Below, piece after piece: positions 36,361 through 46,057 of a DNA stretch of 64,000 nucleotides; position 1 is the stretch's first letter; each line of letters opens with the position of its first letter. The DNA is taken from the NCBI GenBank assembly GCA_016713335.1, contig JADJPH010000021.1:70650-134649 (forward strand), given 5' to 3'. The DNA is from Candidatus Fredericiella danica (GTDB lineage Bacteria; Chloroflexota; Anaerolineae; Caldilineales; Caldilineaceae). The position numbers and the translations under genes are program-made. The notes beneath the pieces were generated by a model. It saw nothing but the letters and a program-made list of their open reading frames with translations. It ran no database searches and was not told the DNA's origin.

Positions 36361-38973
36361 ATGAGTTCCTACGTGCTTGGTTTTCAGGACATCGACCGCA
36401 GAGACATCCTGCTGGTTGGCGGCAAAGGCGCAAACCTGGGGGAGCTCATCAAGATTGACGGCATCCACGTCCCAGTGGGTTTCTGCATTTCCACAGAAGC
36501 ATTCAAGCGAATCCTTGGGGAAACGCCTTCGATCACTGAATTGCTGGATCAGTTGGCCGTGCTCAAGGTGGAAGACCGGGACAGAATCGGTGAACTCAGC
36601 CGCGAGATTCGCAGGGCCATTGAAGGGTCAGCCATTCCGCAAGACATTGTAGAGGAGATCACGGGTCACCTCTCCAGGCTGAATGAAACTGCTGCCTATG
36701 CAGTACGCTCCAGTGCAACAGCAGAGGATCTGCCGTCAGCCTCCTTTGCCGGTCAGCAGGATACCTATTTGAACGTTATTGGCCCGGCGGCAATCCTACA
36801 CCATGTCCGCAAGTGTTGGGCCTCGCTGTTCACCGAGCGGGCGGTCGTTTACCGCATCCAGAATCGCTTCGACCACCGCAAGGTCCACCTGGCAGTGGTG
36901 ATTCAACAGATGGTCTTTCCCCAGGTGTCAGGCATCATGTTTACGGCCGATCCCGTCACTGCCAGCCGGAAAGTGGTTTCCATTGACGCCAGCTTTGGCC
37001 TCGGTGAGGCATTGGTCTCCGGTCTGGTGAATGCAGATACTTACAAGGTGTGCAACGGAAAGGTGATCAGAAAGAAGATCGCCGCCAAGAAAGTGGCGAT
37101 AACCGCCTCACAAGGTGGCGGAGTGGAGAAGGAGGAGATTACGCCGGCGCGACAACTCAGGCGAGCGCTGACGAACGACCAGGTTTTGCAGCTTGAGCGT
37201 CTCGGCAGACAGATCGAAGCCCACTACCGCCACCCCAGGACATCGAATGGGGTTTGGTTGATGGCGCGTTTTGGGTTGTCCAGAGCCGGCCCATCACAAC
37301 TCTGTTCCCAATCCCGGAAGCAAACGATCAAGAGAATCGCGTCTATGTCTCGGTCGGTCATCAACAAATGATGACCGACGCCATGAAACCACTCGGACTC
37401 GCTTTCTTCCTGTTGACGACGCCTGCTCCGATGCGCACCGCGGGTGGGAGGTTGTTTGTCGACATCACACAGAATCTGGCGACCCTCACTGGCAGAAGAC
37501 TGGTCATCGGCGCCCTGGGGCGCTCTGATCCGCTCATCAAAGACGCGCTCCTGACAATTGTCAAACGGAAAGAATTCATCAAGGTGTTGCCAGAAGGCGC
37601 AAGTGTTGAGCGGCGCAGTCATCTCAAGCTCAGCATGTCATGGCGCGATCTGGCGCAATTCGAAGACCAGCCGGCGCTCGTGTCTGAATTGATCGAGAGT
37701 ACTCAAAGATCAATTGAAGAACTAAAACAGCAGATCCAAACGAAGTCAGGGACGGAACTTTTCGATTTCATTCGAGAAGATATCCAACAGTTACGGAGGA
37801 TCTTGTTTAACCCACAGAGCTCGGCCGTGATCAAAGTCGCGCTCTATGCTTCTGCTTGGATCAACCAGCATATGTTGACGTGGTTGGGTGAAAAGAACGC
37901 CGCGGATACGCTTTCGCTTTCGGCGCCAAACAATATTACTTCGGAAATGGGGCTGGCGCTGTTGGACGTCGCCGATGTGATTCGCCCGTATCCCGTAGTG
38001 ATCGAATATCTGGAACATGTCCAGGGGGATGAGCTTTTGGACGGGTTGGTCACGTTGGCAGGTGGCAAGGAAACCCGCGACGCCATCGATGGTTATCTCG
38101 CCCGCTATGGCATGCGCTGCGCCGGTGAAATCGATATTACCCGGCCGCGGTGGCATGAAGAACCGATCACACTGGTTCCCACGATACTCGGCAATCTCAG
38201 GAACTTTGAACCTGGCGCCGGCAAACAGAGATTTGAGCAGGGACGCCAGGAAGCCTTGAGAAAAGAAGAAGCGTTGTTAGATCGATTGCAGCAGTTGCCA
38301 GATGGCAAGCGGAAAGCCCGCCAGACCAAACGCATGATCGACCTGCTCCGGCAATTCAACGGCTATCGTGAATATCCAAAATACGGCATGGTCAGCCGCT
38401 ACTTTGTGTATAAGCAGGCGTTACTGAAAGAGGCGGAGCAACTCGTACAAGCCAATGTGATTCAAGCGAAAGGAGATATCTACTATCTCACTTTTGATGA
38501 ACTGCGTGAGGTCGTACGCACAAATCAACTGGACGATGCGATCATCAGCCAACGAAAAGACGAGTACAGGGCTTTTGAGAAACTAACACCTCCACGCGTG
38601 ATCACCTCTGACGGGGAAATCATTGTTGGAAAGTACAAGCGAAAAGACCTTCCCCCGATGCGCTTGTAGGTTTGGCCGTTTCCTCCGGCGTGGTCGAGGG
38701 ACGCACGCGTCATTCTGAACATGGCCGATGCGGACCTGGAGGAGGGCGATATCCTGGTCACCACCTTTACCGACCCAAGTTGGACGCCCTTGTTTGTATC
38801 GATTAAGGGGCCTGGTCACCGAAGTCGGTGGGCTGATGACCCACGGCGCCGTGATCGCCCGTGAATATGGCTTGCCCGCGGTGGTCGGTGTCGAAAATGC
38901 CACCCGCCTGATCAGAGATGGCTACCACATCCGCGTGCATGGGACAGAGGGGTATATAGAATTCCTGTATTAA
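36361..38973 (+). CDS. rph: rifampicin phosphotransferase (Rph family; PEP-synthase-like), four frame breaks
   Basis: The frame starts SSYVLGFQDIDRRDILLVGG from ATG 36361 (AAAGGA upstream). The N-terminal ATP-binding domain has YAVRSSATAEDLPSASFAGQ and the SIDASFGLGEALVSGLVNAD loop. The RIF-binding middle contains VSVGHQQMMTDAMKPLGLAF and TAGGRLFVDITQNLA, which are characteristic of Rph and not of PpsA. The C-terminal domain holds the phospho-His in GGLMTHGAVIAREYGLPAVV (His codon 38842-38844). Breaks lie near 37233 and 38654 (C runs), 38702-38709 (CG unit), and 38807-38810 (G run). It transfers the beta-phosphate of ATP to rifampicin. Total about 870 residues, as in the family. Resistance is inferred, not shown. 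Confidence 0.85.
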
Positions 38974-39056
38974 TCTCAACTTGCGACGCGCGTGATATGA
39001 TCTTTATCGCATGAAGTGCCCTGCTCTTCGCTCGACAGTGCAAGTTGGGTGGAACG

Positions 39057-40734
39057 ATGAACGAAGAATTTGACCTTGAAGAACTGGCGCCGTGGTTGGT
39101 GCTTGTCATCACCCTGGTGGGCGGTTTTCTGCGCGTCTTGTTCATCGATGCGAAAGGGATGTGGCTCGATGAAACGTTCAGCGTGTGGCTGGCAAACCAG
39201 AGTATCCCCGATCTGATCCAGTGGAATGCGCGGATTGATCCGCACCCACCGCTCTATTACCTGCTACTCCATTTCTGGATCGCACTCTACGAGGACACTC
39301 CCTACTATGCGCGCCAGCTTTCCGCACTCTTCGGGGCGGCCACGATCCCAGTCATTTACCTGATCGGCAAGCGCCTATCGGGCGTGCTGCTGGGTCTGAT
39401 CGCCGCCGTGATCCTGGCGTTTTCCCCTTTCAACATCTTCTTCGCGCAAGAAGCGCGCATGTACACCCTGCTGGCGTTCAACGCCGCCGTGGCAATCTAT
39501 GCATTGACCAGATTGCTGACGGACCCACGTGCGGTCTTGCCCATCGGTAGTCAATTTCGCAAAATGCTACGTGGACGGCGTAGACCCGAACCGGTTGCAC
39601 CAAACGCCAATGTTGCTGCGAGCATCAGCGTTGCGCACCCGCAGACAGGCTGGAGGGCCTGGCTCCGCCGCTACCTCTGGTCACCCATCCGGGCCACGGA
39701 GACCGATCTGGCCTGGGTTGGCTTCATCTTCTTCTCGGCAGCAACCATGCTCACGCACAGTACCGCAGTCTTCTTGCCGCTGGCCACCAACATCTTTGTG
39801 CTGGGACTGATCCTCTTTCAACGGGTCAGGAAATCCGATTCACCGCCCGCCTTCCAGGCGCCTTCGCTAGTGAACTGGGGGGTGGCACAGCTCGGCATCT
39901 TACTGCTGTGGAGTCTATGGCTGATTGGCTTTCTCCAACAAGCCAACCGAGTCTACCAGGAGTTCTGGATTCCAAAGCCAACGTGGGAGTCCATTTATCA
40001 CACCTTCCGCACCTTTTTGAATGCATCCGCCCCAGGGCAGAGCCAGGACATCTTCCTGGGAATTCTGTTTGTTTTCCTGGTTTTGGCCCTGGTCTATTAC
40101 CGGAAGAAACTATCGATCTTCCTGTTTCTGGCCACCCTCTTCGTCGTTCCCTTCGCCGGCGAGTTGATCGTAAGCATTCGCCGGCCGATCTTTTATGATC
40201 GCACGTTGATCTGGGTCACGATTCCCCTGTTCCTGCTGGTGGCAGCAGGCATCGTCCAGTTGCGCTACCGGATCCTGATGGTTATCGCGCTGGGGCTGGT
40301 CATGACGAACTACCTGTTTTCGACCGGTGACTACTACACGCTTTATCAAAAAGAGGATTGGGCCGCCGCGGCTGGTTATGTCGCCAACTTTGCGGAGCAG
40401 GGTGACCTGGTGCTTTTTAATTCCAACTTTGTGGAAATACCATTCGACTACTACTTCGAGCCATGGGAAAAGCAGTACTCGCTCCAGGTGGTGAAACAGG
40501 GAGTACCCAAAGATCTCATCGACACCGGCATCCTGGAACCCAAGATGACGGTCGCCGACATCCCCGCCTTGCAGGCAATGGTGAACGAGTATGACCGGGT
40601 ATGGCTGGTCTACAGCCATGACGGGTACACCGATCCGACAGGAATCATCCCGCATGCGCTGGCCGCGCAGAAGGATTTGCTTCCGGACGCGCGAGTTTTA
40701 CGGGGGCAAGGTGCAACTGTACGGAGCACCGTGA
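39057..40734 (+). CDS. GT39/PMT_2-type membrane glycosyltransferase (one frame break near 40690)
   Basis: About 559 residues from ATG 39057. The first loop has MWLDETFSVWLA, with the catalytic-type Asp-Glu pair after TM1, and DPHPPLYYLLLHFW, both typical of the PMT_2/ArnT-like superfamily. Another family motif, SPFNIFFAQEARMYTLLAF, follows. About ten TM helices are visible, then a soluble tail. Restoring a CG unit near 40690 ends the protein REFYGGKVQLYGAP at 40734, and not in the read-through frame. It would transfer a sugar from a polyprenyl phosphate donor at the outer face of the membrane. Confidence 0.85.
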
Positions 40735-40757
40735 GCACCGGGTGGGTGGCTAACGAT

Positions 40758-41011
40758 ATGGCAAAACTGAAACTTGACCTGCACGACATCTACAACAAGG
40801 GCGACAAGATCGAGATCGAACTCAACCGGATCATGCAGGAGGCGGTCGACCGGCGGATCGAACTCGTCGAGATCATCCCGGGCAAGGGGAGTGGGCAACT
40901 CAAAAAGCGTGTGTTGCGCTTTCTCAACCAGCCGGAGATCCGCGCCTCTATCATCGCGTCGAGAAAGACGACAAGAATTTCGGACGGATTTTTATTCATT
41001 TCCGGCATTAG
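40758..41011 (+). CDS. stand-alone Smr-domain protein (one frame break)
   Basis: 84 residues from ATG 40758. The protein begins MAKLKLDLHDIYNKG, the first Smr motif (LDLH), then IELVEIIPGKGSGQLKKRVL, the second (a variant of HGxGxG). A lost C near 40947 shifts the frame; restoring it gives LYHRVEKDDKNFGRIFIHFR and stops at 41011. Smr domains have nicking-endonuclease or RNA-binding activity in MutS2 and related proteins; here the domain forms the entire protein. Close to and in the same direction as the GT39 gene (23 bases). Confidence 0.8.
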
Positions 41012-41331
41012 AGTGAGGAAAAGATCAACGCGGAGATGCGGAGGTGGCGCGGAGTGCGCGGAGTAATACCAGGGAATACCAGGATCAAGCCCCTTTTGTC
41101 GGCACGACCGGTCTGGTCGATTTTTTCCCGCACTCGCACCGGCTGTCCTGTGCTATACTCGAAGTACAGCGGGCGGCGGGATACCTAAACAGACCCTGAT
41201 GAGCACTCAACACGATATCCTCCCTACGGTGATTGGCTGGTTGGCAGTTCTCCGGTAGGTTCGCGACTGGCTTATCAAGTGATAAGTTCAGCGGATAGGA
41301 TTGGAGTCGGGAAAGGGATGAGGGCTAGGTA
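41012..41331. other. 320-base intergenic region
   Basis: No gene is supported. It holds a G/C-rich repetitive stretch (41030-41065, CGCGGAG-type repeats like those seen near 47.3 kb), a promoter-like TGCTATACT at 41151, and a perfect palindrome CTTATCAAGTGATAAG at 41271-41286 close to the kinase start. Confidence 0.5.
41151..41159 (+). promoter_or_regulatory. extended -10 promoter candidate for the two-component pair
   Basis: TGCTATACT, identical to the motif at 1291. The leader to the kinase start would be about 165 bases long and would include the 41271-41286 palindrome. Confidence 0.4.
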
Positions 41332-42386
41332 TTGACAGAAGAAGCTGGTCGCTCGCACCTGAGCAGCGAGCAGCGCTACCGCGATCTGTTCGAACTGCTC
41401 CCCCTCTGTATCTTTGTCGTAGACGCGAAGGTGATCCCCGCAACCTTCGTGGATGCCAACCAGCGGGCAGAGTTGGTCTATGGCTACTCCAATGCTGAGT
41501 TGATGGGGATGCCGGCTCGCGAGTTAGTGGCTGAAGTGGCAAGACCGGCTATTCTGACTATCATGCAACGGGCACGACAGGGACAAACGGTGAAGGCCGA
41601 AGTTCTTAACCAGCGCCGCGATGGCACGCGCTTTCCAGGGCGCATCATGGTTACGCCCGATCCGGCTCAACTCGATCGCATGATCGTTACCGTTGAAGAC
41701 ATTACGGCTGAAAAGCAGCGCCGGAGCGAAGCAGATGCCATTGAAGCCGAACGCCGTCGTATCAGCCATGAGATCCACGATGGTGTGGCCCAAAACCTGG
41801 CCGGGCTGCGTTTCAAATCAGCACTGTGGTCTACCCTGGATCATTCAGCTCCACCTGAAATGCACAACGCGCTTGCCGAACTCGAGGCCACGCTCGTTAC
41901 GGCTATCGCCGATCTGCGCTGCGCTATTTTCGCCTTGCGGCCGTTAGACCTGGAGCAGCAAGGCTTCTTTCCTGCGTTGCAGCAACTGGTAATGGACTTT
42001 GGTGACATGAATCAACTCGCGGCGCGGCTCGAGATCACAGGCCCGCGTGACGATTTGCCCGCAGCCTACGAATTGCCCTTGTACCGCATCATCCAGGAAA
42101 GTCTGAACAATATCAGGCAGCATGCGCGCGCCGCTTCGGTGATGATCCACGTCGCGGTGGAACCAACCGGCAGTGTTTCGGTCTCGGTGCAAGACGATGG
42201 CTGTGGCTTTGACCCTGGCCAACTTCGCCCAGTCGATCATGCCGGTCATTGGGGTTGATCCAGATGCGCGAGCGCATCCTTGACCTCCACGGCACGCTGA
42301 ACATCCACAGCGCACCTGGTCAGGGTACCGAACTGACCATCAACTTGCGTGCGGACACTCAGGAAGCAAACGATGGCGCCCATTAG
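41332..42386 (+). CDS. PAS-containing NarL/DegS-type sensor histidine kinase (one frame break)
   Basis: Start TTG 41332; an ATG at 41318 runs into a stop. A PAS domain (about residues 15-130) is followed by a dimerisation helix with the phosphoacceptor in RRRISHEIHDGVAQNLAGLR (HisKA_3 type), then the HATPase domain with ESLNNIRQHARAA and DDGCGFDPGQL. One G lost in the G run at 42251-42254 ends the frame early; in the shifted frame it continues MRERILDLHGTLNIHSAPGQ to TAG 42386. There is no TM helix, so it is a cytosolic sensor. It overlaps the response regulator gene by 14 bases. Confidence 0.88.
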
Positions 42387-43032
42387 GATCCTGCTTGCAG
42401 ATGATCACACGCTGGTCCGCCAGGGCTTACGCCACCTTTGTGAAGAGGTGGGAGGCTTTGTTGTGGTCGCTGAGGCTGAGAATGGCGCTCAGGCAGTCGC
42501 GCTGGCGTGCGCAGAGCAGCCGGATGTAATCCTGATGGATATCGTGATGCCCGACGTGAATGGCGTAGAGGCGATCCGCCGGATCATGCATGTGACCCCT
42601 ACCACGCGCATCATCGCCCTGACGATGTATCGCCAGGAGCAGTTCATGCTTGACGCCATCCGGGCGGGCGCCCGCGGCTATCTGCTCAAGACCGTGGACA
42701 TCAAGGAACTGATCGCAGCCATCAAGGCCGTGCATCGAGGCGACTACCTGATCGATCCCATCATCGCCACCAGAGTATTGAGCGAGTTTTATTTGCCGAT
42801 ACCTCAACGCCCAAGAATTGAGCCACTCACAGAAAGTGAGATGGCTATCTTGCGCCTTGTCGCACGTGGCGCGGAAAATGAAGAGATCGCGCGCATGCTC
42901 AAGTGTAGTGTCTATACCGTGGCCAACCGGCTGCGCACGACTTATGAGAAGCTGTACGTCGCCAACCGCACCCAGGCGACCTTATACGCCCTGCGCCAAG
43001 GCTGGGTCGCTCTGGACGAACAGCCGGAGTAA
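42373..43032 (+). CDS. NarL/FixJ-family response regulator
   Basis: 219 residues from ATG 42373. The receiver domain begins IRILLADDHTLVRQGL, has the phospho-Asp in VILMDIVMPDVNGVEA, and the conserved Lys in GYLLKTVD. The C-terminal LuxR-type HTH is ESEMAILRLVARGAENEEIA then LKCSVYTVANRLRTTYEKL. It probably controls transcription in response to the upstream kinase. Targets are unknown. Confidence 0.94.
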   Translation: MAPIRILLADDHTLVRQGLRHLCEEVGGFVVVAEAENGAQAVALACAEQPDVILMDIVMPDVNGVEAIRRIMHVTPTTRIIALTMYRQEQFMLDAIRAGARGYLLKTVDIKELIAAIKAVHRGDYLIDPIIATRVLSEFYLPIPQRPRIEPLTESEMAILRLVARGAENEEIARMLKCSVYTVANRLRTTYEKLYVANRTQATLYALRQGWVALDEQPE

Positions 43033-43332
43033 GCGTCCGCCGGCAACTCTCACGCCATTTCTCCCACACCGTGCTCCACACGCTTTACAAATTAATGTAG
43101 CGAAATTGGTCGAAAAGTAGATTGATCTTTGTCTATTGCTGCGGGGCAGATGGGTGTACGCTTGGGATCCAGTTTAGTCGCTCTGAAAGTCAGTAACTGT
43201 TCACATTGGGGAATTCGCACCAATGAAGGCGTTCCTACCCAGAACTTGACCATGTTCGACGATGCGGAAATATCGGCGCACCGCTGGCAGGCCATGGGAG
43301 AGTCCTAATTGAAGATAACAAGGAGATTTCCA
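43033..43332. other. 300-base intergenic region
   Basis: No gene, strong promoter or repeat is recognised here. The only notable item is an AT-rich stretch at about 43085-43130 with no clear -35/-10 pair. Confidence 0.4.
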
Positions 43333-43683
43333 ATGGTAACCACGACAATGCAGCCTGTCACACTGGAGCAGACGCGCGCCCCCGTCGTTCAGTATTTTGA
43401 TCTACAATCTACCCGTACGGTGACACAGGGGGCCATGGTGCATGATTACCATGGTGTCCCGGTCTGGTTGTTGAAGGAATATCTTGTCGCCATAGATGCT
43501 GTCGCCGTCAACGACAACCAGTTTCGCAAAGGGCAGTGCACCATGCTGGTATCGCCTGCGCAACGCAAGTACATTGGCTCGCTCGAGATTGGCGGAGCTT
43601 CCGTCTCTTTCTCCGGCGCAGAAGGCGCGATTCAGGCGGTGCTGACAGAACTGGAGTGGAAGACGCTGCGCTGTGGCGGATGA
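43333..43683 (+). CDS. small conserved-looking hypothetical protein
   Basis: 116 residues from ATG 43333, with AAGGAG 8 bases upstream (an in-frame TTG lies 24 bases before). I do not recognise a family with confidence. A block HDYHGVPVWLLKEYLVAIDA and the Cys in QCTMLVSPAQRKYIGSLEI suggest a small alpha/beta protein. It is followed by a strong terminator, so it forms a single-gene transcription unit. Confidence 0.65.
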   Translation: MVTTTMQPVTLEQTRAPVVQYFDLQSTRTVTQGAMVHDYHGVPVWLLKEYLVAIDAVAVNDNQFRKGQCTMLVSPAQRKYIGSLEIGGASVSFSGAEGAIQAVLTELEWKTLRCGG

Positions 43684-43740
43684 GTTCTGCTTGGACAGGT
43701 TCCTCAATGACCTGGATGCGGGCATCCGCAATTGAAGTCA

Positions 43741-43788
43741 AAAAAAGAAACCGTGGAACGGCTACAGCCGTTCCACGGTTTCTTTTTT
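43741..43788. terminator. strong bidirectional Rho-independent terminator
   Basis: Perfect arms 43741-43763 and 43766-43788 with a 2-base loop. The arms end in A6 and T6 respectively, so it works in either direction. The GC part is GAAACCGTGGAACGGCT. It ends the hypothetical gene transcript. Confidence 0.9.
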
Positions 43789-43968
43789 ATTGATTTGAGC
43801 CATCCCAACTGGTTACGGTCGTCCACCCATCCCGCCACGCTGGCCGTTGCCGGTGCGGTTCTGGCTGCCGGTGCCGTCGCGCAGCGGTGTTTGCGTTCCC
43901 ACGTTGTCACACGCCGTCGCCGCCGGCATCGACAAATGCGCCATTGGCATTCTGGCCAAGCCCGGTGC

Positions 43969-44036
43969 CGCACAACGACCGGGTCCAACGTGTTTCAACA
44001 CGTTTGCCGTAGCAGGCGCCGAATTGCATTCGGTGC
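43969..44036. repeat. structured repeat, copy A (68 bp)
   Basis: 67 of 68 bases match copy B at 44995-45062, in the same orientation. It contains AACGTGTT-TC-AACACGTT (an 8-bp hairpin) and CCGAATTGCATTCGG (a 6-bp hairpin). Together with copy B it brackets the tumA/tumE pair. Confidence 0.85.
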
Positions 44037-44159
44037 TCTATTATCATTTGACACACTCCTTGACTCCCGTGACAATGAACGGGAGTGTCGTGCCTGATCC
44101 GAGACTGCCAAGCGTAGCCTATGGAGCGACAATTGTACACACTGTCCAAAGGAGTATCT

Positions 44160-44456
44160 ATGTCGGTTGAGTTGGTGCTAGAGGTGAAGACTCGTGAAGG
44201 GGCGCAGACGGTGTTCAATGCACTCGATGCGTACAAGGCGAAGTTACGTGCCAGCATTCAGCGCACCCGTCGTAACCTGGGCAAATTTGAGCAGCGGTAT
44301 GGGGTTACAACGACCACTTTTCTGGAAGACATGGCTGCAGAAGATCTATCTGGGGGCGATCTCGAATACATTGAATGGGCTGGTGAGGCAAAGCTGCTTG
44401 AAGGACTTGAATCGGAACTAAACGAGCTTGAAGATGTCCGCTATCGAGTTCCCTGA
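44160..44456 (+). CDS. tumA: antitoxin TumA-like protein
   Basis: 98 residues from ATG 44160 with AAAGGAG at the right distance. A helix-rich, charged protein: VKTREGAQTVFNALDAYKAK, then a coiled-coil and FEQRYGVTTTTFLEDMAAED and a Trp near the end. This is the layout seen in proteins that precede TumE-family toxins. Antitoxin function is inferred from the gene order (small upstream gene overlapping a TumE homologue) and not from a recognised DNA-binding fold. It overlaps the next gene by 23 bases. Confidence 0.65.
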   Translation: MSVELVLEVKTREGAQTVFNALDAYKAKLRASIQRTRRNLGKFEQRYGVTTTTFLEDMAAEDLSGGDLEYIEWAGEAKLLEGLESELNELEDVRYRVP

Positions 44457-44835
44457 GTACCTGCGGCAGATCCAGGACACGCTCAACGAAGTCATCTCTG
44501 CTGGTCAGGCTCTTTCACTAGAGCTTCAAGCTGACCAACGTTCGAGCACACAAGGCTTCATTGCCGGCATACTCTACTTTGCAGATGGTACGGAACTTCA
44601 CTTCCGCGAGTATGTCAACCTCTCAGCGCCAGAGCCACGGCAGATGTACGCATATCACTATCAAGATGCAGACGGACAACTGATCTTTCGGTATGACAAC
44701 GCTGTACATCGTCCGCCATTATCTGCTCGTGAGCACAAACATACGCGCGACAGCGTTGTAGTGATATTGCCGCCGACCTTGGAACAGGTGATCGATGAAA
44801 TCATGCACGATCAGGGTTTGGCCGGCACAAGCTAG
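44434..44835 (+). CDS. tumE: TumE-family (DUF6516) toxin candidate
   Basis: 133 residues from ATG 44434. Family pattern: FADGTELHFREYVNL, MYAYHYQDADGQLIFRYDNA, HRPPLSAREHKHTRDSV and a C-terminal VIDEIMH. These repeated Tyr/His/Asp-rich beta strands match the TumE/DUF6516 group of type II toxins, which are thought to be nucleases or RNA-targeting. It is translationally coupled to the upstream antitoxin-like gene, and followed by a terminator. Confidence 0.75.
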   Translation: MSAIEFPEYLRQIQDTLNEVISAGQALSLELQADQRSSTQGFIAGILYFADGTELHFREYVNLSAPEPRQMYAYHYQDADGQLIFRYDNAVHRPPLSAREHKHTRDSVVVILPPTLEQVIDEIMHDQGLAGTS

Positions 44836-44876
44836 CGATGCCCCAATCCTGATCTCGTCATCTCTAGCAAAGGTAT

Positions 44877-44909
44877 ATCCGCCTCCCAACTTGGGAGGCG
44901 GATTTTTTG
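44877..44909 (+). terminator. Rho-independent terminator of the tumA-tumE pair
   Basis: Arms ATCCGCCTCCCAA (44877-44889) and TTGGGAGGCGGAT (44891-44903), then TTTTTT. The 1-base loop will open by a pair in practice. Confidence 0.88.
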
Positions 44910-44926
44910 TCACGGAGAAATCCCCC

Positions 44927-44974
44927 GGTGAATGCAATTCACCGTCTGCTACAGGAAACCGGTTGAAACCGGTT
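44927..44974. repeat. structured repeat, copy C (opposite orientation, covarying stems)
   Basis: GGTGAATGCAATTCACC (44927-44943), a short linker with TCTGCTACAGGA, then AACCGGTT-GA-AACCGGTT (44957-44974). The reverse complement of copies A and B has the same order and linker, but different, still self-complementary, stem bases. Confidence 0.75.
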
Positions 44975-44994
44975 GGGAGTAATGCCCGCCGTGT

Positions 44995-45062
44995 CGCACA
45001 ACGACCGGGTCCAACGTGTTTCAACACGTTTGCTGTAGCAGGCGCCGAATTGCATTCGGTGC
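44995..45062. repeat. structured repeat, copy B (68 bp)
   Basis: Direct repeat of copy A with one mismatch, 1026 bases downstream start to start. It lies directly after copy C in opposite orientation, so B and C together form a large imperfect palindrome. Confidence 0.85.
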
Positions 45063-45072
45063 GACTTGCACC

Positions 45073-45134
45073 GTTGGTGACATCAGCCCGTACCGCGGTA
45101 CACTGTGGATGATCTTGTTGCCAGGCTTGCCGGC
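45073..45134 (+). promoter_or_regulatory. conserved upstream element, copy 2 (before the GATase-like gene)
   Basis: Matches 28425-28485 in GTTGGTGACATC, CCGCGGTACACTGT, TTGTTGCCAG and CCGGC. It starts 133 bases before the gene. A promoter reading (TTGGTG and TACACT) is possible with a 19-base spacer. Confidence 0.5.
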
Positions 45135-45205
45135 GCCGATGACTGGCAACCCTCCATACCCTGCTTCCGGCCGTCCGAACTTGTCGAACGAGGAGGAGTG
45201 AACCA

Positions 45206-45958
45206 ATGACCGCCATGCGCGTGATGCTTGCGGGCGAATCCTGGGTTTCGTCGAGCACCCATCTCAAAGGCTGGGACTTCTTCTCCAGCACCGTCTATGA
45301 GACCGGCGTCGGTCACCTCCAACAGGTGATGGATAAGGCCGGCGTCGATTTCACCCACCTGCCCGGCCACCTGGCCGCTACCGACTTTCCGCTCACGATC
45401 GAGGGTCTCAACCGGTATGACGTGATCATCCTCAGCGACCTGGGCGCGAACACCCTGCTCCTGCACCCCGACACCTGGCTGCGCGGCAAAACCATGCCAA
45501 ACCGGCTGCGGCTGTTGGCCGATTGGGTGGCGCAGGGCGGTGCGCTGGTTATGTGCGGCGGCTACTATTCCTTTGCCGGCATCTATGGCGGCGCCAAATA
45601 CTACCGCACCCCGATTGAAGCGGTGCTGCCCGTCTCCATCCACACCTTTGACGACCGCGTCGAAGCGCCCGAAGGCGTACACGCTGAGATCGTGCTGCCG
45701 GACCACCCAATTGTCGCCGGCATCCCCACGCCCTGGCCGGCCTTGCTCGGCTTCAACGAACTTGTGGTCAAAGACGATGCCACCTTGATCGCCAGGGTCG
45801 GCGACCATCCCCTGCTCGCCACCCGCAACCACGGGCAGGGTAGAACGCTGATCTGGGCCTCCGACATCGGTCCTCACTGGTGCCCTGAGCCGTTTGTGAC
45901 CTGGGAAGGCTACAGCCGGCTCTGGTTGCAGGCGCTGACCTGGCTTACCGATAAATAG
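45206..45958 (+). CDS. glutamine amidotransferase-like protein (PF07090 type)
   Basis: 250 residues; GAGGAG lies 10 bases before ATG 45206. The fold pattern is a class I GATase-like Rossmann domain: MRVMLAGESWVSSSTHLKGW, LNRYDVIILSDLGANTLLL, and WVAQGGALVMCGGYYSFAGI with a Cys in the nucleophile-elbow-like position (MCGG). C-terminal NHGQGRTLIWASDIGPHWCP holds conserved His and Trp. These proteins are annotated as putative cytoplasmic GATases; no enzyme activity is known for most. The upstream element is shared with ureA. Confidence 0.8.
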   Translation: MTAMRVMLAGESWVSSSTHLKGWDFFSSTVYETGVGHLQQVMDKAGVDFTHLPGHLAATDFPLTIEGLNRYDVIILSDLGANTLLLHPDTWLRGKTMPNRLRLLADWVAQGGALVMCGGYYSFAGIYGGAKYYRTPIEAVLPVSIHTFDDRVEAPEGVHAEIVLPDHPIVAGIPTPWPALLGFNELVVKDDATLIARVGDHPLLATRNHGQGRTLIWASDIGPHWCPEPFVTWEGYSRLWLQALTWLTDK

Positions 45959-46057
45959 GATCGGCCGCAAGGCTACAATAAACGGGTCTACCTCAGTACA
46001 CCCCCTAAAGACCGCCTCCCTTGCTTGGAGACGGATTCACCGTTACCATAAGAGGCG

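Noticed and set aside
39045..41066. A GT39-Smr fusion protein
   Set aside because: Both parts have better C-termini in neighbouring frames, and the Smr part has its own ATG; the fusion arises from indels.
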